A stretch of DNA of 64,000 bases from Salinicola halophilus (GCF_003206155.1 NZ_PZJV01000002.1:124001-188000); one strand, 5' to 3'. Positions 29,447 to 41,073 are shown, counted from the stretch's first letter. Notes: generated by a model not told the origin, from the letters alone. Numbers and translations: made by a program.

Positions 29447-30478
29447 TCACGCCCTGTCGCCCGCCACGTTCAGCACGATCCGCCCGTGATGATTGGCGCA
29501 GCTCTCGAGATAGCGATGCGCCTCGACGACCTCGTCGAAATCGAACTGCCGGTCGATCTGAGGCGCCAGATCGCCGCGCTCGGTCATGGCATCGATAGCG
29601 GCGATGGCGCGCTCGAGCACCGGTCGATTCTGGGGAATACCGATCTCGGGGCGGCCGCTGAAATTCGACAGGCAGTGGACGTGAAAGTGGATGTTCTTGT
29701 TGAACGCCGCCGTTGCCGGGAACGAGGTCTCGTTGCCGCCGAGCAGACCATAGAGCACGAGATCGCCGCCGGGGGCCACGACGTCTCCCAGCAGGCTCAT
29801 CTGCGGCCCGCCAAGCGCGTCGAGCACCATGTCCACGCCGCGACCGTCGGTCAGCTTGTCGACCGCTTTGGCCAGATCCTGGGTTTCGGTGTGGACCACC
29901 GCTTCGGCGCCCAGGCCGCGGAGATAGTCGATGGCGCTATCGAACGGGGTCGCCGCGATCACTCTCACGCCGAGTGCCTTGGCGACCTGCACCGCGTAGG
30001 GGCCGGAGATGCAGCAGGCACCGGTGATCAGTACGCTCGCGCCGGGGGCGAGCGAGGCCACCTCGCGAAACGCCAGCCAGCTCAGCAGTGACGGCACATA
30101 GTGTACGCTGGCTTCGGTGGCCGTCAGGCAGGTCGGATAGCGGATCAGCGATTCGACGGGCAGCGGGGTTCGTTCGGCGTAGCTCGAATAGCGGTTGGGG
30201 TCGAAGGCGGGAATCGAGGCGACCCGGTCTCCCGGGGCGAAATCGTCGACGCCGGGGCCAGTGTCGATGACCACGCCCGCCATTTCGCTGCCGAGCCCGG
30301 CGGGTAGCTTGGCCTTGGTCGGGGCCATGTTGCGGCGCCAGAGCACGTCGAACCAGTTGATGCCGATCGCCTCGGGGGCGACGAGCACCTCGCCCTCGCC
30401 GGGGGCGGCAGTGTCGCGGTCGATGATGTCGAGGATCTCGGCGCCGCCAAAGCGTTGGAATTGTATTGCGCGGGACAT
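29447..30478 (-). CDS. MDR family quinone-oxidoreductase-like NADPH dehydrogenase
   Basis: 343 residues of the medium-chain dehydrogenase/reductase fold. It lacks the catalytic zinc Cys/His set and the structural four-cysteine lobe. The GroES-like N-half is followed by a Rossmann half with ASVLITGACCISGPYAVQVAKALGVRVIA. This points to a zinc-free NADPH quinone oxidoreductase or enoyl reductase. Divergent from a LysR gene that probably controls it. Confidence 0.85.
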   Translation of the reverse strand: MSRAIQFQRFGGAEILDIIDRDTAAPGEGEVLVAPEAIGINWFDVLWRRNMAPTKAKLPAGLGSEMAGVVIDTGPGVDDFAPGDRVASIPAFDPNRYSSYAERTPLPVESLIRYPTCLTATEASVHYVPSLLSWLAFREVASLAPGASVLITGACCISGPYAVQVAKALGVRVIAATPFDSAIDYLRGLGAEAVVHTETQDLAKAVDKLTDGRGVDMVLDALGGPQMSLLGDVVAPGGDLVLYGLLGGNETSFPATAAFNKNIHFHVHCLSNFSGRPEIGIPQNRPVLERAIAAIDAMTERGDLAPQIDRQFDFDEVVEAHRYLESCANHHGRIVLNVAGDRA

Positions 30479-30771
30479 CGTGCACCTCGGTCAGTACGGT
30501 CAGTGGGGTGAATAGGTTGAGTAAAAAGGTGACGACGAACGTTCGTCGGGAACGGTCGAATCCAGTAGCGGTTGTCGACTGTAACCACGGTTCGTGACGA
30601 ATACTATGCAGGCTAATCGATACTCTCTATAACGCGTATCGATGCATTGAAGATCGACGAGCGCCCGTAGCGTAGCGAAAGCCTAGCCGAGTCGACGGCC
30701 AACCGGGCGGGCAAGGCAACATCCACGAGGATGGCGGTGGCGCTGTCATGCTCGTTCCAGACGAGGCATTC

Positions 30772-31683
30772 ATGAATCGTAGCGACCTGCGTGGGATCGA
30801 TTTCAAGCTGTTGGTGATGTTCGAGACGCTGATGCAGGAGCGCAGCGTCTCGCGTGCCGCCGAGCGGCTGTTTCTCGGCCAGCCGGCGACCAGCGCGGCG
30901 CTGGCCAGGCTTCGAGACATCTTCGACGATCCGCTGCTGGTACGTACCGGGCGTCAGATGGTGCCCACCGCACGCGCGCTGGAGATCTACGAGCAGTTGC
31001 AGCCGGCGCTGGATGCCATCTCCAACGTTCTCAGCCAGACCAGCAACTTCGACCCCGCCACCAGCGAGGCGATATTTCGCGTCGGTTTCACCGATGACGT
31101 GGAGTTCGCCCTGCTGCCGGCGCTGCTCAAACGGCTGCGTGGCGAGGCGCCGGGTATCGTGCTCGTGGTGCGTCGCGCGGACTTCCATCTGATGCCCCAG
31201 CTGCTCAATACCGGGGAGATCACCGTGGCGGTGGGATATGCCCGAGAGCTGCCCGCCAATGCCAAGCAGAAGACGCTGCGCTACGCCCGGCCCAAGGTGC
31301 TGCGAGCCGACGGTCGCCTCGGCGCGTTGACGCTGGACGAATACTGCGAGCGCCCGCATGCCCTGGTCTCCTTCGATGGCGATCTCCACGGCTACGTCGA
31401 TGACCTGCTCACGACCCTCGGACGCAAGCGGCGGATCGTGCTGGCGGTGCCGCAGTTCAACAGTCTCGCGTCGCTGCTCAAGGACACCGACATGATCGCC
31501 ACCGTGCCCGAGTATGCCGCCGACGTACTCGCCGCCCAGGGCGGGCTGCGGGTCGACGAGCTACCGCTGGAGCGAGCGCCGTCGCCGCTGAGCATGGTGT
31601 GGCAGAGCGTGCACGACACCGATCCGGCAGAGCGCTGGCTGCGGGCGCGAATCCAGATGGTGCTCGGCGACGACGAGGCGTGA
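30772..31683 (+). CDS. LysR-type transcriptional regulator
   Basis: 303 residues from the ATG at 30772, preferred over 30748 because GACGAGG lies five bases before it and LysR proteins of this NodD/SyrM-like branch start near DLRGIDFKLL. HTH at about residues 25-45 (RSVSRAAERLFLGQPATSAA). Divergent from the MDR oxidoreductase gene. Confidence 0.85.
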   Translation: MNRSDLRGIDFKLLVMFETLMQERSVSRAAERLFLGQPATSAALARLRDIFDDPLLVRTGRQMVPTARALEIYEQLQPALDAISNVLSQTSNFDPATSEAIFRVGFTDDVEFALLPALLKRLRGEAPGIVLVVRRADFHLMPQLLNTGEITVAVGYARELPANAKQKTLRYARPKVLRADGRLGALTLDEYCERPHALVSFDGDLHGYVDDLLTTLGRKRRIVLAVPQFNSLASLLKDTDMIATVPEYAADVLAAQGGLRVDELPLERAPSPLSMVWQSVHDTDPAERWLRARIQMVLGDDEA

Positions 31684-31710
31684 ATCGGCCCGCGGCTTGA
31701 CTTCGAAACT

Positions 31711-31729
31711 GAAGATCAGAATCATTCGC
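31711..31729 (+). promoter_or_regulatory. Fur-box-like site upstream of the ABC exporter
   Basis: GAAGATCAGAATCATTCGC matches 13 of 19 positions of the classical Fur consensus and shares the ATCATTCGC end with the sites before the sigma-factor and AraC genes. It lies 81 bp before the exporter start. Confidence 0.45.
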
Positions 31730-31809
31730 GCCTGCGTCGAGGCGGACCGCGTCGATATCGGCGTCTACCGCGCCAGTCTCGATGGACTCCACCCGCCCAC
31801 GGAATCGCC

Positions 31810-33486
31810 ATGGAATTGCTGCGCGTCGTCTTTCGTCACTATCGCTGGCCGTTCGTCGGCGTCATGCTGCTCAGCCTGCTGAGTGCCGCGCTCGGTATCG
31901 GTGTGATCGCCTTCATCAACCACTACCTGATCGTGACCGGGGCCGAGGCGCTCGGGGCGAGTGCCGCGACGACGCTTGCGCCGTTCATCGGCCTCGTCGT
32001 CCTGCTGCTGGCGGTCACGCTGGGCTCACAGCTGGCGCTAACGGCCCTCGGGCATCACTTCGTCTATCGCCTGCGCGGGCGTCTGGTCAAGCGCATTCTC
32101 GATACCGACCTCGAGCGCCTCGAGCAGCTCGGCAGCGCGCACCTGCTGGCGAGTCTGTCCAGCGACATCCGCAACGTCACCATCGCCTTCGTCCGCCTGC
32201 CCGAGCTGGTTCAGGGCATCGTCATCACGCTGGCCTCGATCGGCTATCTCTTCTGGCTCTCGCCGCCGCTGCTGCTGGTCACCGCGGTGTGGATCGCGAT
32301 CACCATGCTGGTGGGATGGTGGCTGGTATCGAAGGTCTATCACCACATTCACATCACGCGTACCACCGACGACCGGCTCTACCGCGACTACGAGACGCTG
32401 ATTCACGGACGCAAGGAGCTCGCGCTCAACCGCGACCGCGCCCGCCATCTGATCGACGAGGTCTACGACGTCGATGCGCGCACCTACCGCGATCACATCA
32501 TCCGGGCCGACACCTATCACCTGAGCGCCGGCAACTGGACCAACATCATGATGCTCGGCGCCATCGGCGTGGTGTTCTTTCTCGCCAACGCGGTGGGCTG
32601 GGCCAATACGGCGGTGGCGGCGACGTTCTCGCTGACGCTACTGTTCCTGCGCTCACCGCTGATCCAGGCGGTGGGTGCGACCCCCACGCTGATCACCGCG
32701 CAGGTCTCGTTCGACAAGCTGCGCGAGCTCGAGCTTGCGCCCTTCGAGGCCTCGTTCGATCTCGTCGAGCACCACGGCGAATGGCAGACCCTGGAGCTTC
32801 GCGACGTCGTCTATCGCTACCCGGCGAAGGACGGCCACGAGGGCTTCGGCGTGGGGCCGATCACGTTTCGCCTCGAGCGCGGCGAGCAGGTCTACCTGAT
32901 CGGCGGCAACGGCAGCGGCAAGTCGACCCTGGCCAAGCTGCTCACCGGCCTCTACCGCCCGCACGACGGGGAGATTCTCATCGACGGCGAGCCAGTGACG
33001 CCAGCGGAGTGGCAGCGCTATCGCCAGCGCTTCTCCGCGGTGCATACCGATTTCCATCAGTTCGATCGGCTCATGGGGCCGGGTGGCGCCGAGGCGGATC
33101 CGGCCCTGCTGGAGGACTGGTTGCAGGTTCTCGACCTGGCCCGCAAGCTGCGCCTGGAGGCGGGACAGGTGATGGACACGGATCTCTCGCAGGGGCAGCG
33201 CAAGCGGCTTGCACTACTGATGGCGCTGGTCGAGGAGCGTCAGATTCTGCTGCTCGACGAGTGGGCGGCGGATCAGGACCCGCAGTTCCGGCGCGCCTTC
33301 TATCGCGAGCTGATGCCGCGCTTCCGCGAACTCGGTATCACGGTGTTCGCGATCAGCCACGACGATCACTACTTCGTCCATGCCGATCGACTGCTGGAGA
33401 TGCGCGACGGTCAGCTTCGCGAGCTGACGGGAGAGGAGCGCAAACTTGCGAGTCTCGACGCGGTCGCGCGGATCGACGACGCCTAG
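31810..33486 (+). CDS. SyrD/PvdE-type ABC exporter, fused membrane and ATPase domains
   Basis: 558 residues: six membrane helices in the first 300 (two clear helices at about 12-35 and 55-75), then an ATPase with Walker [13 protein letters not shown] (about residue 365), an ABC signature DLSQGQRKR (the Leu-Ser-Gly-Gly form is replaced by LSQGQ, as in PvdE and SyrD relatives) and Walker [14 protein letters not shown]. Members export cyclic peptides or siderophore precursors to the periplasm. A Fur-like box upstream and the siderophore genes 10 kb away make an iron-linked role possible. Not part of an operon. Confidence 0.85.
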   Translation: MELLRVVFRHYRWPFVGVMLLSLLSAALGIGVIAFINHYLIVTGAEALGASAATTLAPFIGLVVLLLAVTLGSQLALTALGHHFVYRLRGRLVKRILDTDLERLEQLGSAHLLASLSSDIRNVTIAFVRLPELVQGIVITLASIGYLFWLSPPLLLVTAVWIAITMLVGWWLVSKVYHHIHITRTTDDRLYRDYETLIHGRKELALNRDRARHLIDEVYDVDARTYRDHIIRADTYHLSAGNWTNIMMLGAIGVVFFLANAVGWANTAVAATFSLTLLFLRSPLIQAVGATPTLITAQVSFDKLRELELAPFEASFDLVEHHGEWQTLELRDVVYRYPAKDGHEGFGVGPITFRLERGEQVYLIGGNGSGKSTLAKLLTGLYRPHDGEILIDGEPVTPAEWQRYRQRFSAVHTDFHQFDRLMGPGGAEADPALLEDWLQVLDLARKLRLEAGQVMDTDLSQGQRKRLALLMALVEERQILLLDEWAADQDPQFRRAFYRELMPRFRELGITVFAISHDDHYFVHADRLLEMRDGQLRELTGEERKLASLDAVARIDDA

Positions 33487-33511
33487 CGGCGACGCCGGCG
33501 CGGGTGTGACG

Positions 33512-34429
33512 TCAAGCGTCGGCGTCACGCCGTAGACGGCCCGGTGGCAGCGCCTTCCCCTTGCGTTCACCGACGCTCGCTTCCTGCGCGAGGCGTTGAC
33601 CGCCGTGGCGTGCCTTGGCCTCGAGCGCGGGGATCAGATCCCCTTCGCTGAGATGCCGCCAGAAGCGCTGTGGCATGTGCTGCGTCATCACCTTGTGATT
33701 GAGCCGGGCGGGATTGAACGTGCTGACGAAGTAGGTGCGCCAGAGCGTGCGATCGTCGTCGGCCGTCGCGGCCGCCTGTGCGCGGGCGTGCCATTCGACA
33801 GGGCAGCTGGCGTGATAGGTGAAGCGCTCGCCGTCCCACTCGACGCCTCCCTGCGGCGTGGCGATGCGAAAGCGCGCGTTGCCCAGGCGATCGGCGAAGT
33901 GTTCGGCGCCCAGATCGAGAACGTCGTGGGCCGGCTCGAACCAGGCGATGAAGCTTTCGTCTCCCGTCTCGACATCGTTGTGAAAGCGGAGAAAGGCATG
34001 CATGTGGTGCGCCTCACGCTTGACCGCGTGGACGCGTCGCTGCACTTCTGCGCCGGTCGCGTCGGCGGCGTTGAGCGCCGTTTCGTCGCCACGGGAAAGT
34101 CGCCACAGCGTCTGGTAGAGCAGCGGCCAGCGGCCAAGCTCGTGACCCTGCGGACGATAGCGTGCGGCGCGCTGGAGCGTTTGCAGGTGGGCGCGAGCGA
34201 TTCTGGGGGCCGGCGCATTGCGTATTACCGGCTGTGGCGCATCGGCGCTTTCGGCGAACAGGTCGTCGCAGACGTCGCTGCCGTCCCGCCAGGTGACTCT
34301 CGCCGGATGAACGCCGGCTTTCAGCAGCTCACGCGCCCGGGCACGCCAGGCGTCGAAATCGACGGCGCTTGCGACCATGGCCGCCGTGCCGGCGTGGCTG
34401 TTTATCCCAGACATGTCGATTCCAGGCAT
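33512..34429 (-). CDS. DUF4130 (TIGR03915-type) putative DNA repair protein
   Basis: 305 residues. It carries the DUF4130 domain (about residues 90-275), with the diagnostic blocks VHAVKREAHHMHAFLRF, EPAHDVLDLGAEHFADRL and MPQRFWRHLSEGDL. This domain occurs alone, or fused to the UdgX uracil-DNA-binding domain in other bacteria. Here the UdgX part is absent. It lies 62 bp after the radical-SAM gene on the same strand, the standard pairing. AGGAG precedes the start. Role in DNA damage handling is inferred from the partner and from a LexA-like box upstream of the pair. Confidence 0.85.
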   Translation of the reverse strand: MPGIDMSGINSHAGTAAMVASAVDFDAWRARARELLKAGVHPARVTWRDGSDVCDDLFAESADAPQPVIRNAPAPRIARAHLQTLQRAARYRPQGHELGRWPLLYQTLWRLSRGDETALNAADATGAEVQRRVHAVKREAHHMHAFLRFHNDVETGDESFIAWFEPAHDVLDLGAEHFADRLGNARFRIATPQGGVEWDGERFTYHASCPVEWHARAQAAATADDDRTLWRTYFVSTFNPARLNHKVMTQHMPQRFWRHLSEGDLIPALEAKARHGGQRLAQEASVGERKGKALPPGRLRRDADA

Positions 34430-34491
34430 TTCGATTCTCCTCGCTAACGGGGCGCGAACGAAGGGGGGCGCGAACGCTCGTCGAAAGACGT

Positions 34492-35751
34492 TCAGATCAG
34501 TGCCAGCTGCGCCGGCTCCGGCGCTGTCATCGTCTCTCGCAGCCGCTGGCTGTCTCGCGCTGCATCGGCGGGGCGATAGTCCTGGGTGATCACGAACGGC
34601 TTCAATGTCTCCAGTCGACAGCGCAGTGCCACCAGATCCTGGAAGCGAATCTTGCGATGACGTCGGAGTTCGACCAGGCGCTGGACGCTTCTCAAACCGA
34701 TGCCTGGGACGCGGCCGATCATGCCCGGTTCGGCCCGGTTGAGATCGACGGGAAACGCCTCGCGGTGGTTCAGCGCCCAGGCGAGCTTGGGGTCGATATC
34801 CAGCGCCAGATTGCCGGGGCCACCGAGTATCTCTTCGGCCTGGAAACCGTAGGTACGAATCAGGAAATCGGCCTGATAGAGACGGTGCTCGCGCAGCATC
34901 GGCGGTGCGGCCTGCGGCAGACCCGCCGGGCGCTCGGGGATGGGGCTGAACGCGGAATAGTAGACGCGCTTCAAGCGAAAGCTGCGATAGAGCTGCTGGG
35001 CGGACTGCAGAATGGTGCGATCGTCGGTGGCATCCGCGCCGACGATCATCTGGGTGCTCTGCCCGCCCGGGGCGTAGCGCGGTGCCTGACGCTTGGGGTT
35101 GGCGCTTCGCGGCGGATGGCGCGCATCGGCGCGAGCATCGTCGTTGGCCGCATCGATCCCCTCGCGGATCTGGCCCATCGCCGAGTGGATCGTGCCCAAC
35201 TCTTTCTCCGGCGCCAGCGTCTTCAGGCTGGTTAGCGTCGGCAGCTCGACGTTAGCGCTGAGCCGATCGGCATAGCGTCCCGCCTGCTCGAGCAGCTTGG
35301 GGTCGGCCTCGGGGATCGCCTTCAGGTGGATATAGCCGCGAAATTCGTGCACTTCGCGAAGCTGGCGTGCCACCTCGATCATCTGCTCCATGGTGTAGTC
35401 GCTGGAGCGAATGATGCCGGAGCTCAGAAAGAGTCCGCTGATGGTGTTGCGGCGGTAGAAGGAGAGCGTGAGCCGTACGATCTCCTCCGGTGTGAAGCGG
35501 GCACGCGGAATGTTGCTCGAGCGGCGATTGACGCAGTACTGACAGTCGAACAGGCAGAAGTTGGTCATCAGCACCTTGAGTAGCGAGACGCAGCGCCCAT
35601 CCGGGGTAAAGCTGTGGCAGATACCCATACCATCCGAAGCGCCGACACCGGCCTTGCCGCGCGACGAGCGTTTGGGCGCGCCACTGCTGGCGCAGGAGGC
35701 GTCGTACTTCGCGGCATCGGCGAGGATGGAAAGCTTGTCGATCAACTCCAT
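34492..35751 (-). CDS. radical SAM protein, TIGR03916-type putative DNA modification/repair
   Basis: 419 residues. The [4Fe-4S] motif is Cys66-x3-Cys70-x2-Cys73 (CLFDCQYC), and additional cysteines at 20, 45 and 54 precede it. A helix-hairpin-helix segment VPGIGLRSVQRLVELRRHRK near residue 340 is a DNA-binding feature. The family is predicted to act on DNA and is regularly encoded next to DUF4130 proteins, as here. First gene of the two-gene unit. Chemistry not established. Confidence 0.88.
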   Translation of the reverse strand: MELIDKLSILADAAKYDASCASSGAPKRSSRGKAGVGASDGMGICHSFTPDGRCVSLLKVLMTNFCLFDCQYCVNRRSSNIPRARFTPEEIVRLTLSFYRRNTISGLFLSSGIIRSSDYTMEQMIEVARQLREVHEFRGYIHLKAIPEADPKLLEQAGRYADRLSANVELPTLTSLKTLAPEKELGTIHSAMGQIREGIDAANDDARADARHPPRSANPKRQAPRYAPGGQSTQMIVGADATDDRTILQSAQQLYRSFRLKRVYYSAFSPIPERPAGLPQAAPPMLREHRLYQADFLIRTYGFQAEEILGGPGNLALDIDPKLAWALNHREAFPVDLNRAEPGMIGRVPGIGLRSVQRLVELRRHRKIRFQDLVALRCRLETLKPFVITQDYRPADAARDSQRLRETMTAPEPAQLALI

Positions 35752-35772
35752 GATGAGCGCTCCGCTCGATAA

Positions 35773-35788
35773 CTGTTCGTTTATCCAG
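35773..35788 (-). promoter_or_regulatory. LexA-like SOS box before the radical-SAM/DUF4130 pair
   Basis: On the coding strand CTGGATAAACGAACAG fits CTG-N10-CAG, the LexA half-site pattern of gammaproteobacteria. It ends 21 bp before the start codon, a usual operator position. One of the eight outer consensus bases differs (CTGG for CTGT). Confidence 0.5.
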
Positions 35789-36157
35789 TATACGGCGTGC
35801 CGCTTGTTTACGACAGGCCGCTATCCCTCTACGCCCCGCGCTCGGCGATGGATTCGACAGGCGTTCAAGATGGCGGGTGATCTGCGGGTCGAGGGGAGCT
35901 TTTACGCGAGTTAGCTGACGCCAATCCGGTCGATTTCTGTCACGCGGCAAGCGAATTTTCGCCCCTCTTCGGCAGGGCGAAAGGGGCGACGATTTGGGGC
36001 TTCAGCGCCCGACAGGCGCATTTTTGGCGAGGATCATTGCTCACGAATTCGGCCGTCGCGGTTGATTGATCGGCGGGGACGACTACAATCATTTACGCAG
36101 CTTTACGGTGCTAAGCCGTGGAAGACGAACAACAATTTGCAAAGAGGTGTCGAAAAA
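35789..36157. other. divergent interval before the betaine binding-protein gene
   Basis: No gene is seen. The promoter of the binding-protein gene should lie in the AT-richer 36050-36140 part. AAAGAGG at 36141-36147 is its ribosome site. No operator could be assigned. Confidence 0.45.
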
Positions 36158-37042
36158 ATGATCTCGATTTCTTCACGTCGTATCGCGCTTGCGGCGGCCC
36201 TGGCCGCCGCCGGCACGGCGGGTGCGGCCCAAGCGCAGGACGAGAGCAAGGGAACCATCGACCTCGCCTACGTCGAGTGGGCATCCGAAGTGGCCTCGAC
36301 CAACGTGGTTCGCGCCGTGCTGGAGCAGCAGGGCTTCGAAGTCAACATGAACTCGCTCTCCGCGGCGGTGATGTGGCAGGCGGTCGGCACCGGTGATGCG
36401 GATGCGATCGTCGCGGCCTGGCTGCCGACGACTCATGGCGACTATCTCGAACGCGTGAAGGACGACGTCGAGAATCTCGGTCCGAACCTCGAGGGCACCA
36501 AACTCGGGCTGGTCGTGCCGAGCTACACCCACGACAAGGTATCCTCCATTGCCGATCTCAACGACAACGCCGATCTGTTCGACGGCCAAATCGTGGGGAT
36601 CGACCCGGGTGCGGGTCTGATGGCCCAGGCCGAAGAGGCGATGGAGACCTACGAACTCGACGAGCTGTCGCTGCAGTCGAGCAGCGGCGCGGCGATGACC
36701 TCCTCGCTGGGTAACGCCATCCAGAACGAAGAAGACATCGTCGTCACCGGTTGGACCCCGCACTGGATGTTCGCGCGTTGGGATCTCGAGTACCTCGACG
36801 ACCCGGAAAAAGCCTTCGGCGACGCCGAGCAGATCAACACCATCGTGCACAACGGTCTCGAAGACGAGATGCCGGAAGCCTACGCCATCCTGGACAACTT
36901 CCACTGGACCCCGGAGCAGATGGGCGAAGTGATGTTGATGAACCAGGAAGAGGGCGCCGACCCCTACGAGAACGCCAAGCAGTGGGTCGAAGAGAACCAG
37001 GATACGGTCGACGAGTGGCTCGAGGGCACCAGCGACAGCTGA
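36158..37042 (+). CDS. glycine-betaine-type ABC transporter substrate-binding protein
   Basis: 294-residue periplasmic binding protein of the OpuAC family. The signal peptide covers residues 1-25 (ending AAQAQ). Candidate quaternary-amine cage residues are Trp in YVEWASE, Trp in VAAWLPTTHGDY and Trp in TGWTPHWMF. Strongly acidic overall, as in exported proteins of halophiles. ATG 36158 chosen because the signal peptide starts there after AAAGAGG. No permease or ATPase gene is beside it, so it is a second orphan receptor in this window. A terminator follows. Confidence 0.88.
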   Translation: MISISSRRIALAAALAAAGTAGAAQAQDESKGTIDLAYVEWASEVASTNVVRAVLEQQGFEVNMNSLSAAVMWQAVGTGDADAIVAAWLPTTHGDYLERVKDDVENLGPNLEGTKLGLVVPSYTHDKVSSIADLNDNADLFDGQIVGIDPGAGLMAQAEEAMETYELDELSLQSSSGAAMTSSLGNAIQNEEDIVVTGWTPHWMFARWDLEYLDDPEKAFGDAEQINTIVHNGLEDEMPEAYAILDNFHWTPEQMGEVMLMNQEEGADPYENAKQWVEENQDTVDEWLEGTSDS

Positions 37043-37080
37043 GCCGTCGATCCTTGGAGACCCTCGCCGATCCGAGAAGA

Positions 37081-37105
37081 GCCGCCATCATCGATGGCGG
37101 CTTTT
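37081..37105 (+). terminator. rho-independent terminator after the betaine binding-protein gene
   Basis: GCCGCCATC-ATC-GATGGCGGC stem-loop followed by five T. GC-rich repeats of GCCGG/CCGCCGGATC type follow at 37124-37167. Confidence 0.85.
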
Positions 37106-37198
37106 TCGTGGCCGGTCGGTGATTGCCGGGCCGCCGGATCGCCGGGCCGCCGGGCCGCCGGATCGCCGCCGTCAGCCGTCAGCGCTTTGCACCTCGCT

Positions 37199-39226
<2,028 letters not shown>

Positions 39227-39407
39227 GGGTATGTCCGTTGGCTGGCGTGCGGAAGGGAGAGGGATGTCATCCGAAGATATCGGACGAGAGGGTACCACCC
39301 TCGATGGACTGGACGCGCGCAGGCGTGACGGGTCAGCGGTCGAGTCCACGGTTTGTTATAACGGGCCGAGTATTCCAAGGGTTCAACGCCGGTGTGGAGA
39401 GAGCAGG

Positions 39408-40052
39408 ATGCAAAAGCCGAGTTCCGTGAAAAGTTTGGAGCAGCTGGGCCGCGTGAGACTGTCGCGCCATTTTTTCATGCGCGATTTCCTGCATTCTGAA
39501 ATCAGTCAGATGAAAGCGGTGCCGAACGTTCCGGATTACCCGGACCGCGCGATCGAGGCGGGGCGTTCACTGTGTGAGGAGCTGCTGGAGCCGCTTCAGG
39601 AGAGATTCGGGCGCATCGCGATTCGCTCGGCGTATCGTAGCCCGACCATCAATGCGATAGGTGCAGAGAACGGAAACCAGTTCAGCTGTGCGTCCAACGA
39701 CGCCAACAATGGCCACCATATCTGGGACTATCCCGATGCTCAGGGCCATGCCGGCGCCACGGCGTGCATCGTCGTACCTGCGCTACTGGAGCGCTACGAA
39801 GCGTGCGGCGACTGGACGCCGTTGGCGTGGTGGATTCACGACAATCTGCCGTACACGTCGCAGGTCTGGTTTCCCACGCTGGCGGCATTCAATCTGCGCT
39901 GGAGCGCCAACCCCGACCGCCGCCCCACGATCCGTACCTACGTCACGAATCCGCATACCGGTAACAAGCGCGCGCTGGTCGATAAAGGGGTCGAATCGAT
40001 GAGCCGGGATCAGCGCGACCCGATCGTCGAGGCCTGGCTCGACTCGCTCTGA
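39408..40052 (+). CDS. M15-like peptidase-fold protein
   Basis: 214 residues. RIAIRSAYRSPTINAIGAE followed by NNGHHIWDYPDAQGHAGATACIVVP resembles the zinc-binding core of D-Ala-D-Ala carboxypeptidase-like (M15/hedgehog) proteins, with His and Asp candidates for metal binding. No signal peptide, so cytoplasmic. Proteins of this kind are common in Pseudomonas and phage-related settings without a proven role. The start at 39408 follows GAGAGAGCAGG. It stands alone, divergent from the helicase. Confidence 0.65.
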   Translation: MQKPSSVKSLEQLGRVRLSRHFFMRDFLHSEISQMKAVPNVPDYPDRAIEAGRSLCEELLEPLQERFGRIAIRSAYRSPTINAIGAENGNQFSCASNDANNGHHIWDYPDAQGHAGATACIVVPALLERYEACGDWTPLAWWIHDNLPYTSQVWFPTLAAFNLRWSANPDRRPTIRTYVTNPHTGNKRALVDKGVESMSRDQRDPIVEAWLDSL

Positions 40053-40075
40053 CGGACGGCTGCAACGGCGTAGGC

Positions 40076-40843
40076 TTACTGCAGAACGGCGATGGGGCAG
40101 GCGGTACCGGGGTGGTTCATGACCTGCATCGGGATGCCGTAGATCGCTTCGAGATTGACGCCGTTCATCATCTTCGAGGGGTCGCCCTCGGCGAGCAGCG
40201 AGCCGCTGTGCAGGGCGACCAGGTGATCGCAGTAGCGCGCCGCCATGTTGACGTCGTGCAGGACGATGATCACCCCGAGGCCCAGCTCGCGGCAGAGCTT
40301 GCGCACCAGTGCGAGCACTTCGACCTGGTGGGCGATATCGAGCGCGGCCAGCGGCTCATCGAGCAGCAGATAGCGGCTGCCCTGAGCCAGCAGCATGGCG
40401 AGCCAGACCCGCTGGCGTTCGCCGCCGGAGAGCGTGTCGACCAGGCGGTCGGCAAACGCTTCGGTCTGGGTGAGCGCGATGGCGCGATCGATCTGGCGCT
40501 GGTCGTGGCGCGACAGCCGACCCAGCAGGCCGTGCCAGGGGTAGCGGCCGAAGCCGATCAGCTCACGGCAGGTGAGGTTGTCCGCGCTGGGAAGCTGTTG
40601 CGGCAGGTAGGCCACGTGGCGAGCGAACTCGCGGGGTTTCCACTGATCGAGCGGGCGACCGTCGAGGGTGATGCGACCGTTGCTCACCGGCTGCTGCTGG
40701 GCGAGCAGTTTCAACAGCGTGGACTTGCCCGAGCCGTTGTGACCGATCAGACCGTAGATCTGCCCCTCACCGAAGGTGAAGTCGATGGGGGAGAGCAGGG
40801 TCTTTCCCGATATCTCGAAGCTGGCCGACTGGACTTCGAACAT
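40076..40843 (-). CDS. siderophore ABC importer ATPase, FhuC/FecE-like
   Basis: 255-residue ATPase of the iron-siderophore/B12 importer class. Walker A GHNGSGKST (residues 33-41), signature LSGGERQR (about residue 138), Walker B YLLLDEPLAALD (about 158), switch His in VLHDVNMAARYCDH. The FhuC-like phrase AYLPQQLPSADNLTCRELIGFGRYPWHG is clear. The permease and binding protein expected to accompany it are not adjacent, so it is an orphan. It may serve import of the ferrioxamine taken up by the receptor at 49.4-51.5 kb. Confidence 0.88.
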   Translation of the reverse strand: MFEVQSASFEISGKTLLSPIDFTFGEGQIYGLIGHNGSGKSTLLKLLAQQQPVSNGRITLDGRPLDQWKPREFARHVAYLPQQLPSADNLTCRELIGFGRYPWHGLLGRLSRHDQRQIDRAIALTQTEAFADRLVDTLSGGERQRVWLAMLLAQGSRYLLLDEPLAALDIAHQVEVLALVRKLCRELGLGVIIVLHDVNMAARYCDHLVALHSGSLLAEGDPSKMMNGVNLEAIYGIPMQVMNHPGTACPIAVLQ

Positions 40844-40881
40844 GGGCGGGACACCTCACGACAGGGATGGGCGAATTGACA

Positions 40882-40892
40882 GGATGTCATCC
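40882..40892. promoter_or_regulatory. palindrome GGATGTCATCC upstream of the siderophore ATPase
   Basis: The 11-bp near-palindrome (13 bp with flanking A/T) lies 39 bp before the ATPase start. The same 11 bases occur at 39262-39272 before the RecQ-like gene, so a shared operator is possible. Evidence is limited to the match. Confidence 0.3.
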
Positions 40893-41073
40893 TAATGCAG
40901 ATACGAACGGTTATCAAAGGCAAGCGTCGCTGTTTCTCGCTCGCGCCTCGATTCTCGACAAGGGCGCGGGAGTCCAATCGCCGTCTTTGTGGCTCGCCAA
41001 CCCCGTGGCGGCGTAGAGTCGGCCAGTTGCCCGGTAAAGTAGCGCCGACGCCAAGGCGCCAAGGAGAGAGGCC

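Noticed and set aside
40876-40905. Sigma-70 promoter (TTGACA) on the plus strand before the unknown membrane protein
   Set aside because: No acceptable -10 box at 17 bp and nearly 200 bp from the gene. The site is better explained by the GGATGTCATCC palindrome facing the opposite gene.
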